Origin: Nomia melanderi | Lineage: Eukaryota > Arthropoda > Insecta > Hymenoptera > Halictidae | Reading direction: 5' to 3' | Assembly (NCBI RefSeq): GCF_051020985.1 | Contig: NC_134999.1 | Span: 33,513,160 to 33,577,159, forward strand | DNA: 64,000 nucleotides | Shown here: positions 1 through 12,779 of the stretch, one piece after another | Layout: each line of letters starts with the position of its first letter | Position numbering within the stretch: the stretch's first letter is position 1 | Made by a program: the position numbers and the translations under genes | The notes under the pieces: generated by a model | The model's input: only the letters and a program-made list of their open reading frames with translations | Databases searched by the model: none | What the model was told of the DNA's origin: nothing

Positions 1-2100
1 ATCAATAAAAACCTTATTTACAATTTAGAAAATAGCATTTATACCATTGAATAATTATAATTTTAGGAAGATAATGAATAATTTTCGGGCATTACTAAAG
101 ATAAACAATCCAACGCCCACACCTATTCTTATAGCTCTCACGCCATCGCCGAGGTAAACAAATCGACACGATTGATGCAATAAAGCATGCAGAATATTAT
201 TCATGTAACAAACGTAAGTAGCCGGATTCTAAACCGTACAATTTTTAACATTAACTAGTGAAGGCGAAAAAACAGGATTACGTTCAACGTACCGTATCAT
301 TATCATGAAACGGGAAATATTTTTGACAATTATTTACAACACTGATTCCGCAAGAATTTGAATAATCTCGAAATACATATTGTGAGAGACTTAATTCTAA
401 ACTTTCCCCTACAACTATTACTGCAACTCGGACTTAGTTTTCCAGATATTCGTCCAAGAATGGCCGGGAATAAGGAATGTCTATACTTATTCCAAAAAAA
501 TAGTAACCATCGTACAACCTTGATTTCCATATATATTGTTAACATCAAAGCTCTGCACACCCCGGACTTCAAACTTTTTAGCAGTGACAATCGACACAAA
601 TTTTATAACGTATTAAAGCTTCACACGCAGCTGAAATTACCGTCATCATTTTCATTGATTGATGTTATGTTTCATATAATATGTATAAATGAAGTTTTCA
701 TCGGATAACAAAGATTTGCATTAGAGAGGCTTTTACAGACTAATTAACAGTAATCATTATTATCTAACTAACACTCAAGTATACATATTATAAGGAACAC
801 AACTTCAATAAATGAGAATAAAGACTAAAATTTATTCCGCAATGCGAAACTTTAATCCTTCATAACATTTGAATCAACACACACTACTAAAACCTTTAAC
901 GTTCTGAATGAACAAAACACAGACAATAACAACATATATCAAGATCAGGATCATAACGGAGTTTACTATTTTTGCAAACGAGTACAAACACGCCCAATTA
1001 CCGAATATTTTTGCGATTATTTGTAAAATTAAGGTCGGGCGGCAATAATGCGTATCGAGCTCGTAACCAAGGCCCCCGCAGTATATATCCGGTCCATCCA
1101 AACCGATGATGAATCAGCGTCAACAACAATGGCCAAGAATGTTTTCCGTCGCAGGATAACGACACAGCATTTGTAACGTGCGCCCATCTTTTTACCTGCA
1201 ATGATTAATGATAGAAATTGGCCGACTTCTAATCTTGGTTACCAATCAAATCTGTTACTCGATAGTAGCCTGATGTTTTATAGTATACGACGCGGATATT
1301 ATTTAACTTGAAAATGGTGATCAAGGTACAAGAACATGGCTTAAACGTAGGAAAGGTTGTCCTCGGCAAAACTCGAGAATTAAATACCTTGATAAACTTA
1401 TAATCATTAAATGGGATAAATAAAATTTCCCAAAATTATAAATAATTTTAATATTAGTAATAGAATATTTACCGAAAAATTAGAAACAATAATTTATCAA
1501 AAACATTGCATTAAATCTGTCTTTTAAACAACGAACAATATCAAACAATGGGAAGGTGATTCTACTTCTACAGACTAAAACTCCTCATAACATAAAACTT
1601 TATGGTACCTTAGGTACAGCCAATATCAGTCTATAAGGAATCTTTCAACTAATGCCTGAAATGAATATTTTAATATTGAATGACAAATTAGTTTTACATT
1701 TACATTTTGCAACTTGTCCACCACCTCCGCTGACAACGAGAATAATGCACCGTACAGACCCTTATGATTCTAAAAATTTCCGAAACTAAATGCAACCCCT
1801 GTTAAAGTTAACAATACGAATAACAAAAGGTTATTGAACATTCACAATCCCTAGTTTAACCGATTATATCATACAACAAACTGAGCAGAAACCAACGAAT
1901 TGAGCGACTAAACCTTCAAACTGAAGACCCAAAATGACACTACTAGGACAAAATAGTGCTGTAAAAGGAAACTGGACAATACCAGGTTTAATGCTGAAGC
2001 AGAATTCGCGAAACCTAGAATCATAGTTTCCTTCAACATGTGTGGAGAGTCTAATTCTGACGACAGGCTGCATGCCACTTAGGAAACGCCACTTACATCG
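1..2100. other. AT-rich stretch without a gene
   Basis: Only short overlapping open frames with no family-like composition or splice-site support. Nothing recognised. Confidence 0.6.
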
Positions 2101-2139
2101 CTATATGTTTCAGCATGTTAGGAACCCTTTCTAACTACA

Positions 2140-2420
2140 CTACCGCGGCCACGACAACACCAGTACTACGACTACTCCCAGTTAGTTTGTTAATATTGTT
2201 AGTTCTAACCATGATACGACGATATTTTGTTAGTAAACTATTATGAGGTTAGTTGTGCCCAGCAACACTACGATTTCTAATAAGCCCCGTGTTAGTTAGT
2301 TAGTAATTGCGATGTTGCGAGTTTCTGTTAGGTTTCTATTGTGGAGGAGTTAGTAAAAGCAGCGGTAAAGCAGTTAGTTTGAACATCTCAACTAATATGG
2401 GAATGTTGGTTTCTAACTAC
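2140..2420. repeat. GTTAGT-rich degenerate simple sequence
   Basis: Recurring GTTAGT/GTTAGTTAGTTAG tracts, with ACTACACTACCGCGGCC near 2132 echoed by ACTACAGTGGCCGCGCC near 2417. Degenerate simple-repeat DNA leading into the minisatellite. Confidence 0.45.
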
Positions 2421-2429
2421 AGTGGCCGC

Positions 2430-2975
2430 GCCCTACCCAATTGAGATTTACGTTCGACCAATTGGGCAGATCTAAATACTAGGGCATGCAAGTTCTCCGC
2501 CAAGTGAGATTATGCGCTCGACCAATCGGCGATCATTCAAACCAATTGAGATTTTTGCGCTCGACCAAGTGGCAGATCTAACTACACAAGTCTGGGATTC
2601 CAGCCAAGTGGGCAATTATGCGCATTGCTGCGCTCAACCACATGGAGGATCTAACTACATATACATGCAAGATTAGGGTGGTTCCCTCCAAGTGGGCAAT
2701 TATGCGCATTGCTGCGCTCAACCAAATGGAGGATCTAACTACTAGGCATGCGAGTTGGGATTCCAGCCAACTGGGATTCTACGCATTGCTGCGTTCGACC
2801 AAATGGTGGATTTAACTACGTATGTAGGCATGCATGGATGGGGTTATACAGATCTAACTACTACACACTCAGCATGCAAGGTTGGGGTTCCAGCCAACTG
2901 GGATTCTACGCATTGCTGCGTTCGACCAAATGGTGGATCTAACTACTTAGGCATGCTAGGTTGGGATCCCATAAG
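2430..2975. repeat. Minisatellite, units of about 75-130 bp
   Basis: Recurring blocks of GATTCCAGCCAAnTGGG, TATGCGCATTGCTGCG or TACGCATTGCTGCGTTCG, ACCAAATGGnGGAT, TAACTAC and GGCATGC. Clear copies start near 2596, 2683, 2758 and 2886; 2440-2590 is more decayed. Confidence 0.75.
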
Positions 2976-2999
2976 TTGAGATGTGTTGCGGTCACGCGT

Positions 3000-3797
3000 T
3001 TGGCGGGTTATGGGTTGGAAGTCTACATGGTACCGTGATGAATCCCATGATGAATATACTACGAACTATGTAAGCGTCTCGGGACTTCCGATTATCCTTT
3101 CACTACATTCTCTGCGAACTTCTGTGTTTTTATATTTTATCCTATATTAAAAACAAATTTAATCATGTGAGATTTTCAATGCTACATAATTGAAAGGCTA
3201 GTAACTATATGCATTCAAATACCTGATTCTAGTAAGAGTATAAATAAACAGCACTCAAATACGTTCATTATGAACTGTTACCAGGCTCCTTTAAAATTGC
3301 GATGGACGTTGTCAAGGATGTTATTACAGAATGGTATGAGATTATTCTCTATGAACTTCAGTCCGATCTCTGAAACAGAAACTACAACAAAAGTTAACAT
3401 CGATTGCAGAACATTAAATTTTTCGCAGCTATTCGCACGGGCATAATCCTTGGTATAAAATATCAATTTTGAAAATAACAATATCCTATTCCAAGGAAAA
3501 TTCCGACCCAGGTCTCACCACGAGGAGGTTGCTGCGAGGAGACCCGCCCACCCTCATGTTCTGCAATCGGCCCACCCTAGCGGAATGCAAATAAACATTT
3601 GGACTAAACCCCAAATTAACAAATTTTGAAAATTAAGCATCTCCGTCTGGAACACATTTGCTAATCAAATGCATTACAGAAGGAGCTGCTTTGCGCGAAC
3701 CTACCCGGCCCAATATTAACCTACCTATAATAGTACCTAATATAATACTATATAATAGTATCCTAAATATCAATACCTATTACTAGCAATTCCCCAA
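3000..3797. other. No gene; contains one dispersed hairpin-repeat copy
   Basis: Mostly AT-rich unique DNA. Positions 3505-3575 match in reverse the GGTCTC...GAGACC hairpin block found at 22.06 and 23.15 kb. Confidence 0.5.
3505..3560 (-). repeat. Inverted copy of the 22-23 kb hairpin repeat
   Basis: The reverse complement reads GGGTCTCCTCGCAGCAACC then TCGTGGTGAGACCTGG. It is nearly identical to 23155-23192 and keeps the GGTCTC/GAGACC pairing. Confidence 0.6.
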
Positions 3798-4240
3798 TGT
3801 TCATGAACCTTTGAGCTTCTAAAGCTCAATAAATTCCCTACCTAACCATGGTATTTTAACACGTGTTTACATATGTATTGCGTTGTGTTGATGCTGTCCC
3901 ACGAAGATACCTAGCTGGAAAGGGAACCAAATTCATTACACACAAAATAATATAATTAGTAATAAGTAAAACTGTGAAAGAAAGAAACAATGCATTGTAC
4001 AATAAGCAGAACAACATAAAACATACAATATTATATTAATTCCTAAACTTTGTTCATGAACCTTTGAGCTTCTAAAGCCCAATAAATCCCCTACCTAACC
4101 ATGCATGGCATTCTAATGTGTGTAATATATACATGTACGTATACATGCATAGGCTGAATATTCATGTTAACTGTTGATATCCCACGATGATACCTAGCTG
4201 AAAAGAGAATTGAATTCGTTATACACCTGAAAATAATACA
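3798..4240 (+). repeat. Imperfect direct duplication, ~254 bp apart
   Basis: GTTCATGAACCTTTGAGCTT, followed by AATAAATnCCCTACCTAACC and later CCCACGAnGATACCTAGCTG, occurs at 3798 and again at 4052. Confidence 0.75.
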
Positions 4241-4435
4241 CAAACAATATAGACACCTGAAAATAAAAGACAAAAAATATATACACCTGAAAATAATACA
4301 CAAACAATGTAGTCCCTAAAAATAATACACAAACAATATAAACACCTGAAAATAATAATCAAATGATATAGACACCTGAAAATAATACACAAATGATATA
4401 GACACCTGAAAATAATATACAATTAAACAATATAT
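4223..4435 (+). repeat. 30-bp tandem repeat, seven copies
   Basis: Unit ACACCTGAAAATAATACACA plus AACAATATAG, starting at 4223, 4253, 4283, 4313 (one base short), 4342, 4372 and 4402. Since 30 is a multiple of three, the minus strand stays open as a decapeptide repeat. I see no sign that it is a gene. Confidence 0.85.
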
Positions 4436-6160
4436 CTCTCTTCTTCTTGATTTATACCATAATTGATTCCCTTCGATGATTTTATTATAATTGTCTCCTT
4501 CTTCAGTTGTACTTCAATTTCCTGCTTGTATTTCCATGAGGATTTCTTTCCTAATTAGAACGCCTATCCTGAAACAAAAGTTAAAGAATTAAATAGTAAT
4601 GTGAATCGAATTCCATTTTTAAATTCAATTCAAAATATATTTCTGGCTTCTTACCATTGACACATCTGTTTAGCACTGGCTCAGTTTCCTTGATACAAGT
4701 TCAATTCTAGAAAAGAATACCTAAACAAACAGAAATCTTTCTATTCGATTAATAGCTGAAAAGAAACTAATTAGTATCACATGAATATACAAGATATGGA
4801 CAATTAAATTTAAACAACCAATTTATTCAATTTCAATGCAAAAATCAGGAGGATTAAATCCTTGAAATTAAAAACTCAACAACTCGTTATAAATCTTAAT
4901 ATTGACAAATCATTTAACTTTTCATTATGAACTCGTACTTGTAACTATTTCTTACACTTACGTTCAATTATTAATACTAACAATTTATTATACATTATAT
5001 ATTTTATGTCAAAATCAAATAATGAACGTCAAAGGAATTTCAGATGTTCAAATTAAAGTATTTGCATTTTACTGTACTGAGAACTAAATGTTTTAATCGT
5101 GAAAAATACAAACGAATTTGTAGCGGTTTTAAGAAGTTAACTATCAATATGAAGAATCGAATTATAGTTATGTCTTTTCAGAGCAAGCTTTTAAGTATAT
5201 TCATTTGATACGCATTTTCAATACAGTAGAACTAAATCTATCATTATTATCATTATTTCAATAATCTGATTATTACAATCTGAAAGAATTGAGAAATATT
5301 TTTGAAAAAGTAAATATCATTTAAATATTTTTATAATTTAATTTACTTTCGAGCAATACTTTAGTGGTAAATACGGTTGAACCAATAGGGAGCAATAACA
5401 AAAAGGAGATTACAGAAAATGAAAAAAAAAACACGAACGATGCATCATTGATCGCAACACTAATTTACTAATATATAAAATTATTAATATGTAAAATATT
5501 ATTAGTACATTGTATAGTAATTAATACATAAAAACAAGAAAATACCGGGCACCTGTATTTTTTTATACGCAACACTAGGGAGAAGGATTAGGAGGCTTAT
5601 GGATGGAAGGTACCCTAACATTGTCAGCCAATTTGACTATGATGAATCTCCATATTTAGCCATTGGCTGTTATGGATTAGATATAATTTCAGCACAAAAT
5701 GGGGCATTGACGTTTCGCAACACTACAGAAAACATGACAATTCAAAGTCACAACAATAATGAAAAATATACAATTTAAAATCAAACGTGCTTAATACACA
5801 GTGCAACACTATTCAACAATAAACATAATCGCACGTTTAACAAAACGAACAGTGAAAAGATATGTACCAACAATCAACAAACTAATATAAAAGATATATA
5901 CCAACAATCAAAAAACTCGTATAAAAAATATATATCAGAAATCCACAATTTGCTATTTCAAAACTGGGTTCTCTCACACTGAAACTTTGAACTCAAAACG
6001 TAATCGAAGCTTAACACTTGGAGCTACAGAACATTTATTCCAGTAACTAATTCTCCCATGATTATTACATATGTTATACATAAGAGTAACTTCGTGATGA
6101 ACCATATACAGAATAATTCTTAAAAAATCAATTCCAAAAAAATCATACTTTACTAGACTC
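4436..6160. other. AT-rich stretch without a gene
   Basis: Poly-A/T tracts and short open frames only. Several TCGCAACACTA-type motifs (5452, 5568, 5718) resemble the TAGTGTTGCGA motif arrayed at 20.6-21.2 kb, in the opposite orientation. Confidence 0.5.
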
Positions 6161-6165
6161 TACTA

Positions 6166-6990
6166 CAGACTGTTCCACTTAAAGGTACAACTTTCATTTA
6201 AGAAAAAATTGTGGTCATTGCTAATACCATTTACTTCAACATTCATAGCAAAACTGCAAAGAAAATTTCACATACAACTTGTATGAATATCAAGTGTCCA
6301 CCATATCCAACAGCAAAATGCGTTTCGCAATACTCAATCCACATTAAACTCACCGAGCAATTAATCGACAACGTGGCAATACCATTATCTTTTTTTTTTA
6401 GGGCGACAAGGTACCACCACGTGTTTCATCTTCCACTATGAGTGGTACTGACTCTACTTTAATATCGGCGCGAGGAAACCAGTACCTTCGAAAAACACTA
6501 TACATGCCCTGAAACGCATTAGCAGGTTCCCGTGCATTTAACGCTCACACACCATCAAATGGCTAAGGTTGCACGCCGCTACGTTCCAGACTCTACTGTG
6601 TAGACTCCGCGAATAGCACGACACGTCGATGTCCATCTAATTGCAATGGACAATCTCGATGCCGGTACCGTCGCAGGTGACGTAACTTAATACGTCTTCT
6701 TTTTGCAAACGGTACCGTTTTCATGCGATCCGCGGTACACAAGTTCCAGGACGGAACTGCAAATCGCGACATGTGGGGGCGGGGTAAATGAACGTAGCAA
6801 CGTACACCGTGGTATTGCGCTAACTGCTATAACATGCGCCTGTGAGAACGAGCCAATACGTTTGCTCCGCTATATTAAATTGAACGTACTGGTTCCACAT
6901 TGGTTTCAATGATACGGTACGCGATACAAGACCAAAATTGCTCGAGAGTCGATTGCTTCTCGACTATTGCATTCCTCATACTGCAGTCTG
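6166..6990 (+). repeat. Direct duplication, copy 1
   Basis: Matches 7325-8147 at an offset of 1153 bp. From about 6309 to 6930 the copies are almost identical (a few changes, e.g. ATACCATTATC versus ACACCATTGTC); outside this they fall to roughly 75-80%. Both contain the same 69-codon open frame (6703), probably spurious. Confidence 0.85.
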
Positions 6991-7324
6991 TTCTACGATA
7001 TATAATTTCATTTTATATTTAACGAACTTTGATACTCAACAACCACCACAACTTTACTAAATCACTACAGTCTAAAATCAGCATTTGTTTTCTGCATTGG
7101 CAGCTATAATGCGTTTGTATATTCAAAACTAGAATTACTCGAGAACCAAATGTTTCCTGATTCTCGCTTTACTCGACGTACACTCTATACTATCATGTAT
7201 GAATTATATTTTATGTTTAATAAAGTTACAGATTAAGTCTTAATCCATTCTGTTCCATACTGAACGATGATTTGACAAAGGCAATTGTACAAGAGGTCGT
7301 TTCACCGTTACGAGACCTCTACAG

Positions 7325-8147
7325 ACTGTTCCATCACGAAGTACATTCATTTACGAAAACATTGAGGTCATTGTTAATAACATTCGCTTCAACTTAAACA
7401 GTAAAATAGCAATAAAAATTTCACAAACAACTTGTATGAACGTCAAGCGTCCACCATGTCCAACAGCAAAATGCGTTTCGCAATACTCAATCCACATTAA
7501 ACTCACCGAGCAATTAATCGACAACGTGGCAACACCATTGTCTTTTTTTTTTAGGGCGACAAGGTATCACCACGTGTTTTATCTTCCACTATGAGTGGTA
7601 CTGACTCTACTTTAATATCGGCGCGAGGAAACCAGTACCTTCGAAAAACACTATACATGCCCTGAAACGCATTAGCAGGTTCCCGTGCATTTAACGCTCA
7701 CACACCATCAAATGGCTAAGGTTGCACGCCGCTACGTTCCAGACTCTACTGTGTAGACTCCGCGAATAGCACGACACGTCGATGTCCATCTAATTGCGAT
7801 GGACAATCTCGATGCCGGTACCGTCGCAGGTGACGTAACTTAATACGTCTTCTTTTTGCAAACGGTACCGTTTTCATGCGATCCGCGGTACACAAGTTCC
7901 AGGACGGAACTGCAAATCGCGACATGTGGGAACGGGGTAAATGAACGTAGCAACGTACACCGTGGTATTGCGCTAACTGCTATAACATGCGCCTGTGAGA
8001 ACGAGCCAATACGTTTGCTCCACTATATTAAATTGAACGTACTGGTTCCGCATTGGTTTCAATGATACGGTACGCGGTATAAGACCAAAATTGCTCGAGA
8101 ATCGAATGTTTCTTGACTGTTGCATTCCTCATTCTGCTGTCGGTTCT
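7325..8147 (+). repeat. Direct duplication, copy 2
   Basis: Second copy of the 6166-6990 block. A third, more diverged piece of its right flank (GAATTACTCGAGAACCAAATG) lies at 7130-7240 between the copies. Confidence 0.85.
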
Positions 8148-8149
8148 AT

Positions 8150-8766
8150 CATACATTAATTTTATTTTATGTTTGATTAAGTTTCACATTGAGATTTGTC
8201 TATCTCGTGTGATTTTGTACAACTATTTGATAGTGAACATTAAATAACAGACCATCTCAAGTTATAGAAGAATTGCAACATTCTAAATCGGGTTAATTAT
8301 GATATAACATGGATTAAAAAGAATTTCCTGAGGACTTAAATATTTGGAGATTATATACAATAGTTTAAACTCTTAATTAAATATTCTAATGAAATAATTA
8401 ATTATGTATATGAAATATACGTTTTAGTTACGGAATAAATTATTCTGTATTATTTCAATTAATCTAAAATATGAATTAAAAGCAATTGAGATTTGGCTTA
8501 AATTTTGAGATATTTATTACTTCATTGAAATATTAAATTTAGAATTTAAATCATTTGACAAAGATTTGTAAACGAAACACACGTTTCTAACATAAAATCG
8601 TGAACATATTCATTTTACTGTTCGTGTTGTTGAATGACGTCATATTTATATCTTTATTCAGAAAGTCAGTAGATCATGTGATAAATGGAAGTTCCAAATT
8701 TTATATACATTGAAAGTTAACTCTACTTCGCTTACAAGACCAAAATTCAAACTGTAATTGTATAAT
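8150..8766. other. AT-rich stretch without a gene
   Basis: No open frame of note, no repeat recognised. Confidence 0.5.
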
Positions 8767-9840
8767 TACTTAAATCGTAATCATTTTGTTCGCAACACTA
8801 ATTAAAAACCGCGATCTGCCCTTATAAGAAATAGGTTGGCAGAAGGCCATCCTAGGAAACAAATAAAAAAAACTATAAATTAACAAAAATAAACGAAAAG
8901 AAAATATAAGAAATACATAAAAATAAACCTGAAATAAAGAGTAAATAAATGAATGGTAAAAATTAATTGGTAAATATAAATAAATAAAAAATAATAAGAC
9001 GATAATATAATAGTGAGCACAATGACAATGTAGTAACAAGAATGACGCCCAATCTCATACGTGATGGAGCGCCATTAATAGTTGCCCGCTTGAACGACTT
9101 TCGTCTGGGCCTCTTCAGCATATAGCCTCTTCTTTTCTTCTGCGGTCCGCCACATATCTGAAACCCTACACTTGTTCGTTAGTCAACAGACAATGACTCC
9201 TGTCGTTGTCGTTCACTGTTCGTGCAATGAGCAAGTTGCGCAACGTTTCGAGTCCCTAACCGAAATCGCGAACGCGACCGCGACCGCGGAAGCTAGCCCA
9301 CAGAAACCCTAAAACTTGAAGAGTTTAAATCGGTGCTAACAGCAAACGGCATTCTCCGTTTGGGCCAGCCTCGAATTAACTCCACAAGTTTTTCCAGTAG
9401 CTGACCAACACCGCGAAAGGGGGGCCTACCCGAAGAGAAAAGGTGGTAGCCAGCCCCGGCCCCTGCCTACTTATAATTAAAGCACACACACCAAAAGGTA
9501 AATTACCTGTCCTACCTAGCCCTATATTTAAAAAAAATGCAAAGACATTCTCGCCAACACACATCACTCCACGGTTCTCATTCATACACCCAGGCGCAAT
9601 ATTAGCCTAACACCTAGAGAGACGTCCCGGGACGCCTCCGACACCTGAGCGTCAACCAACAAACACACTCTAAGGGTACGTACCGTTTTCTGGAATCGAC
9701 TGATAACGCTAGTGACCATTGCGAACTGATTTAATTGAAATATACTATGGTTGACTATTATTGATATCATTATTTAAGTATAAAGTTAATATATTAATTA
9801 TTATATTAAGTATAAAGTTATATATATTATATTATACATT

Positions 9841-9978
9841 GTATTCTGAAATTATTGTTATATGGTATTCATGAAATCAAGTTGTTAATTATTCCAATTG
9901 AACAATATTGTATTCTGAAGTTATTGTTACATGGTATTTATGAAATCAAGTTGTTAATTATTCCAATTGAATAATATT
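9841..9978 (+). repeat. 69-bp tandem duplication
   Basis: GTATTCTGAAATTATTGTTA through ATTCCAATTGAA is repeated at 9841 and 9910 with few changes. Confidence 0.85.
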
Positions 9979-10264
9979 CTTCTTTGAATTTTATTTTAAT
10001 GCTATTGTCAAAATTCCGGCGCAATTCCACTGCCTAGCCACACACACAAAGTGGAAATTACGTCGTGCACGATACGCTAAACGTCATCAGTCGTCACACA
10101 TTTTTAATTATAATATATTTCATCGTACCCATTGCTCTCATCCTCCCAAGTAGCACCTGGGCACGTGAAAGGACTTGAGTAATGAACACGGATTAAGATA
10201 CCTGGAAAAGCCTAACTAAAAACCAAGTATTTGTTAGTTTTTTAGCGGACTGGAATTCGCTTAA

Positions 10265-10586
10265 CCCCTTGCACTCGACAGGTGACTCTCAGTCAGCATT
10301 TAATTTAGTACAGCAAAATCATAAAGTTCAATATTTAACATTAAGTTCTGTAAAAAGCATCAGTATATGAAATATTGAAATAAAATATCTTCGTTTCTCA
10401 GTTTATGCGTGATTTCTTAATAAATTAGTTTAAAAAATGTTGTCTGTATCTCATCAGAAATTGAAATAAAATATCTTTGTTTATCAGTTTATGCGTGATT
10501 TCTCAATAAATTGTTTTAAAAATGTTGTCTATGTCTCATCAGAAAGTGTTGAAAATTTCTAATGAAAAACTTTCGAGTGCAAATGA
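10265..10586. mobile_element. TTAA element, family A, with internal duplication
   Basis: Bounded by TTAA at 10261-10264 and 10587-10590. Left end CCCCTTGCACTCGACAGGTG, right end TTTCGAGTGCAAATG, imperfect inverted repeats. Inside, a segment of about 88 bp (AAATAAAATATCTTCGTTTC ... TCTCATCAGAAA) occurs twice. piggyBac-like target choice; no transposase. Confidence 0.75.
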
Positions 10587-10720
10587 TTAATAATGGAATT
10601 CTTTAGAAACCCTCGGGCGATCCTCTTATCAAAGCACATTTTGTAAAACATACTACAATGAGGTAAACTTGTTGCTTTGACTCAAGGATCTACCCGTCGC
10701 GAATTATCTTCTTGCACTTT

Positions 10721-12779
10721 GTCTCTAATATATTCATATTATTTAATGAACTTTAATTGAAAAAATATTATTCAGTCATTATCATTAAAAATAGGGAAAA
10801 AGCTAAATTGAATTTATTGATACGATCAACGTATAATATATACTCTCAAATATTTCATTTGACATTTAAATTTAACAATTATTTAAAGATATTTTAATCT
10901 TCTTCAGCTTTTATTTAATTATTTACGGAAAACTTCAGCTTCCTTTGATTTAAAAACAATCGATACTTAAAAACCACTATATACAAGAAGATTCCTGCCT
11001 GTCTCAGAATTAGATGTTACTACTCACAGATACGCTTGGCGTATCTGCGTTCATTATGCTCACAAAATAAAATAACAAAACAACCAATCACCTGTGTCGC
11101 AATTGGACCATTCGTCCTACAACATAAGTGACCAGAAGAATTAACCCCAAAAAAAAGAAACCCAATAATTATTTTACTCTTTTCCCCTTTTTTTGTGTAC
11201 TCACGGAACCGATGGACGTCGAAGGGGATCAATAGCAGCAAACTAAAAATGAAAAAAGCACAAAAAATAAGAAACTGTTTATGGCTTAATCCAAAATAAA
11301 TAATAATTTTGCAAAAACTGGAATTATTTATTGTTAATGTAAGAGAACACTTACACTGATCCACCAACAACGACGCCAGATGCCCGTCCTGCGAGCTGCG
11401 GCAGTCAACTGCTTCAATTAAAGTAAGCTGTTATCTAGAATAAAAAAGAGAAAATTATATTAAAATTAATTAAAAAACGTAGTAATAAATCTTCATTTTT
11501 CGTTTTAAATAAATAATAAATAATAAATAACAAATAATAAAAAATGAAATATAAAAAATAACATATAAAAAATAGAAAATAGAAAGTAAAAATGAAAAAT
11601 AAAAAATAAAAAATAAATAATAAATAACAAATAATAAAAAATGAAATATAAAAAATAACATATAAAAAATAGAAAATAGAAAGTAAAAATAAAAAATAAA
11701 TAACAAATAAATAATTGAACAATAAACCATAAACAATATTAATAAATAAATAATTCGACAGTAAGCAATAAACAACATTAACAAATAAATAATTGATAAC
11801 TAATAGTTAATACGTATAATTCATTAATATTTAATATTAAATACTAAATTAACTTTAATTATTGAAACGAAATCAAAAGGAACCTACCCAAAGAAAACGG
11901 TAACAGCACCCAATGGTTGTCCTCTTCCTCGATACTTTGACTCTAATTACGCGTTAACGGACAATTTCGTTTGTCAGAAAAAAAAATAAATAAAAAACAA
12001 CTATATTTATCGCGACCGAGAATAATTTCCGACGAACAAATGTGACTCTAATATGGCGGAACTAAAAGCTAAGAGCCACGATGCTCTGGAAACTTCTTGT
12101 CAAACATCGCGAAGAAACACTGACTCTACTTCCGAATGCCCTACTCCAGTTACATAGTCGGGATATTACCGAGAGCCACTGAGCTCCTGTATATATTTAA
12201 AACATAATATATCTATCGATACGTAACAACACTGACTTTACTGACTTCACTTCGTGTAGTCTCAAATTCCTGTAAAAAAACGGTTAGAAGTGGGCTGATT
12301 ATGGGGGGAGGATGGTTTGGCAACAATGGTAGACCGGCAAGGGGGCTGGGGGAGGGGCTCGACTTTTTACGCCGTAACCGTTACCCGAAATTATTGCTCG
12401 ATATGTTTCAAATTTGCAATTATCAACGTTATTTTATTTATTCACGCTTCGATGAGTATATCAAATTTCGAAAAATTTAAATAATAAAACTTGTATCCGA
12501 AATTGTTTATAAATTTAATCGTTTATAAATAATATCAAGTTGAAATTATTCAATTAGAGATAATGTCGCGACCGAAATACAATGAAGTGCAAATACGATT
12601 AATTTCAATATCTGAGTAAAATGAAAGAAATCAAAGGAACAAATGAATAAATAAATAAATAAACCAGTGTCACCCAAATGTGATGCATGTCACCAAACTT
12701 CCTTGAGGTGTCTAATGGCGTCGTCACGTAACGGCTTTGCATTCGGCAGGAACGTCGATCAGATTTCTGAAACAGACAA
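10721..12779. other. AT-rich stretch with simple repeats
   Basis: No supported gene. 11500-11760 is A/T simple sequence containing a 98-bp tandem duplication (11534 and 11632). A GC-rich patch lies at 12290-12380. Confidence 0.5.
11534..11730 (+). repeat. 98-bp tandem duplication in AT simple sequence
   Basis: AATAATAAAAAATGAAATAT, followed by TAACATATAAAAAATAG, occurs twice 98 bp apart. The open frames on the minus strand here (Phe/Tyr/Ile-rich) are artefacts of the composition. Confidence 0.75.

Larger units (their letters stand above)
8780..10720 (+). repeat. Left arm of a large diverged inverted duplication
   Basis: Reverse-complement matches to 18890-20445. Paired landmarks: 8789/20432 (AACACTAATTAAAAA), 9050-9170/20160-20300 (TTAATAGTTGCCC, CTTCTTTTCTTC), 9600-9640/19745-19790, 10030-10170/19295-19440 (CCCAAGTAGCACCTGGGCAC), 10610-10700/18900-19000 (CTACCCGTCGCG). 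The arm also contains the TTAA element 10265-10586, absent from the other arm. Confidence 0.75.

Noticed and set aside
6703..8065. Identical 69-codon frames in both direct-duplication copies as a duplicated gene
   Set aside because: Conservation extends evenly beyond the frame and includes non-coding DNA; no homologue recognised.
11340..11400. Minus-strand segment reading 'CRSSQDGHLASLLVDQ', lectin-like
   Set aside because: Too short; no neighbouring exons complete a C-type lectin domain in the right order.
11435..11784. Phe/Tyr/Ile-rich minus-strand frames resembling membrane proteins
   Set aside because: Product of AT simple repeats and a 98-bp tandem duplication.
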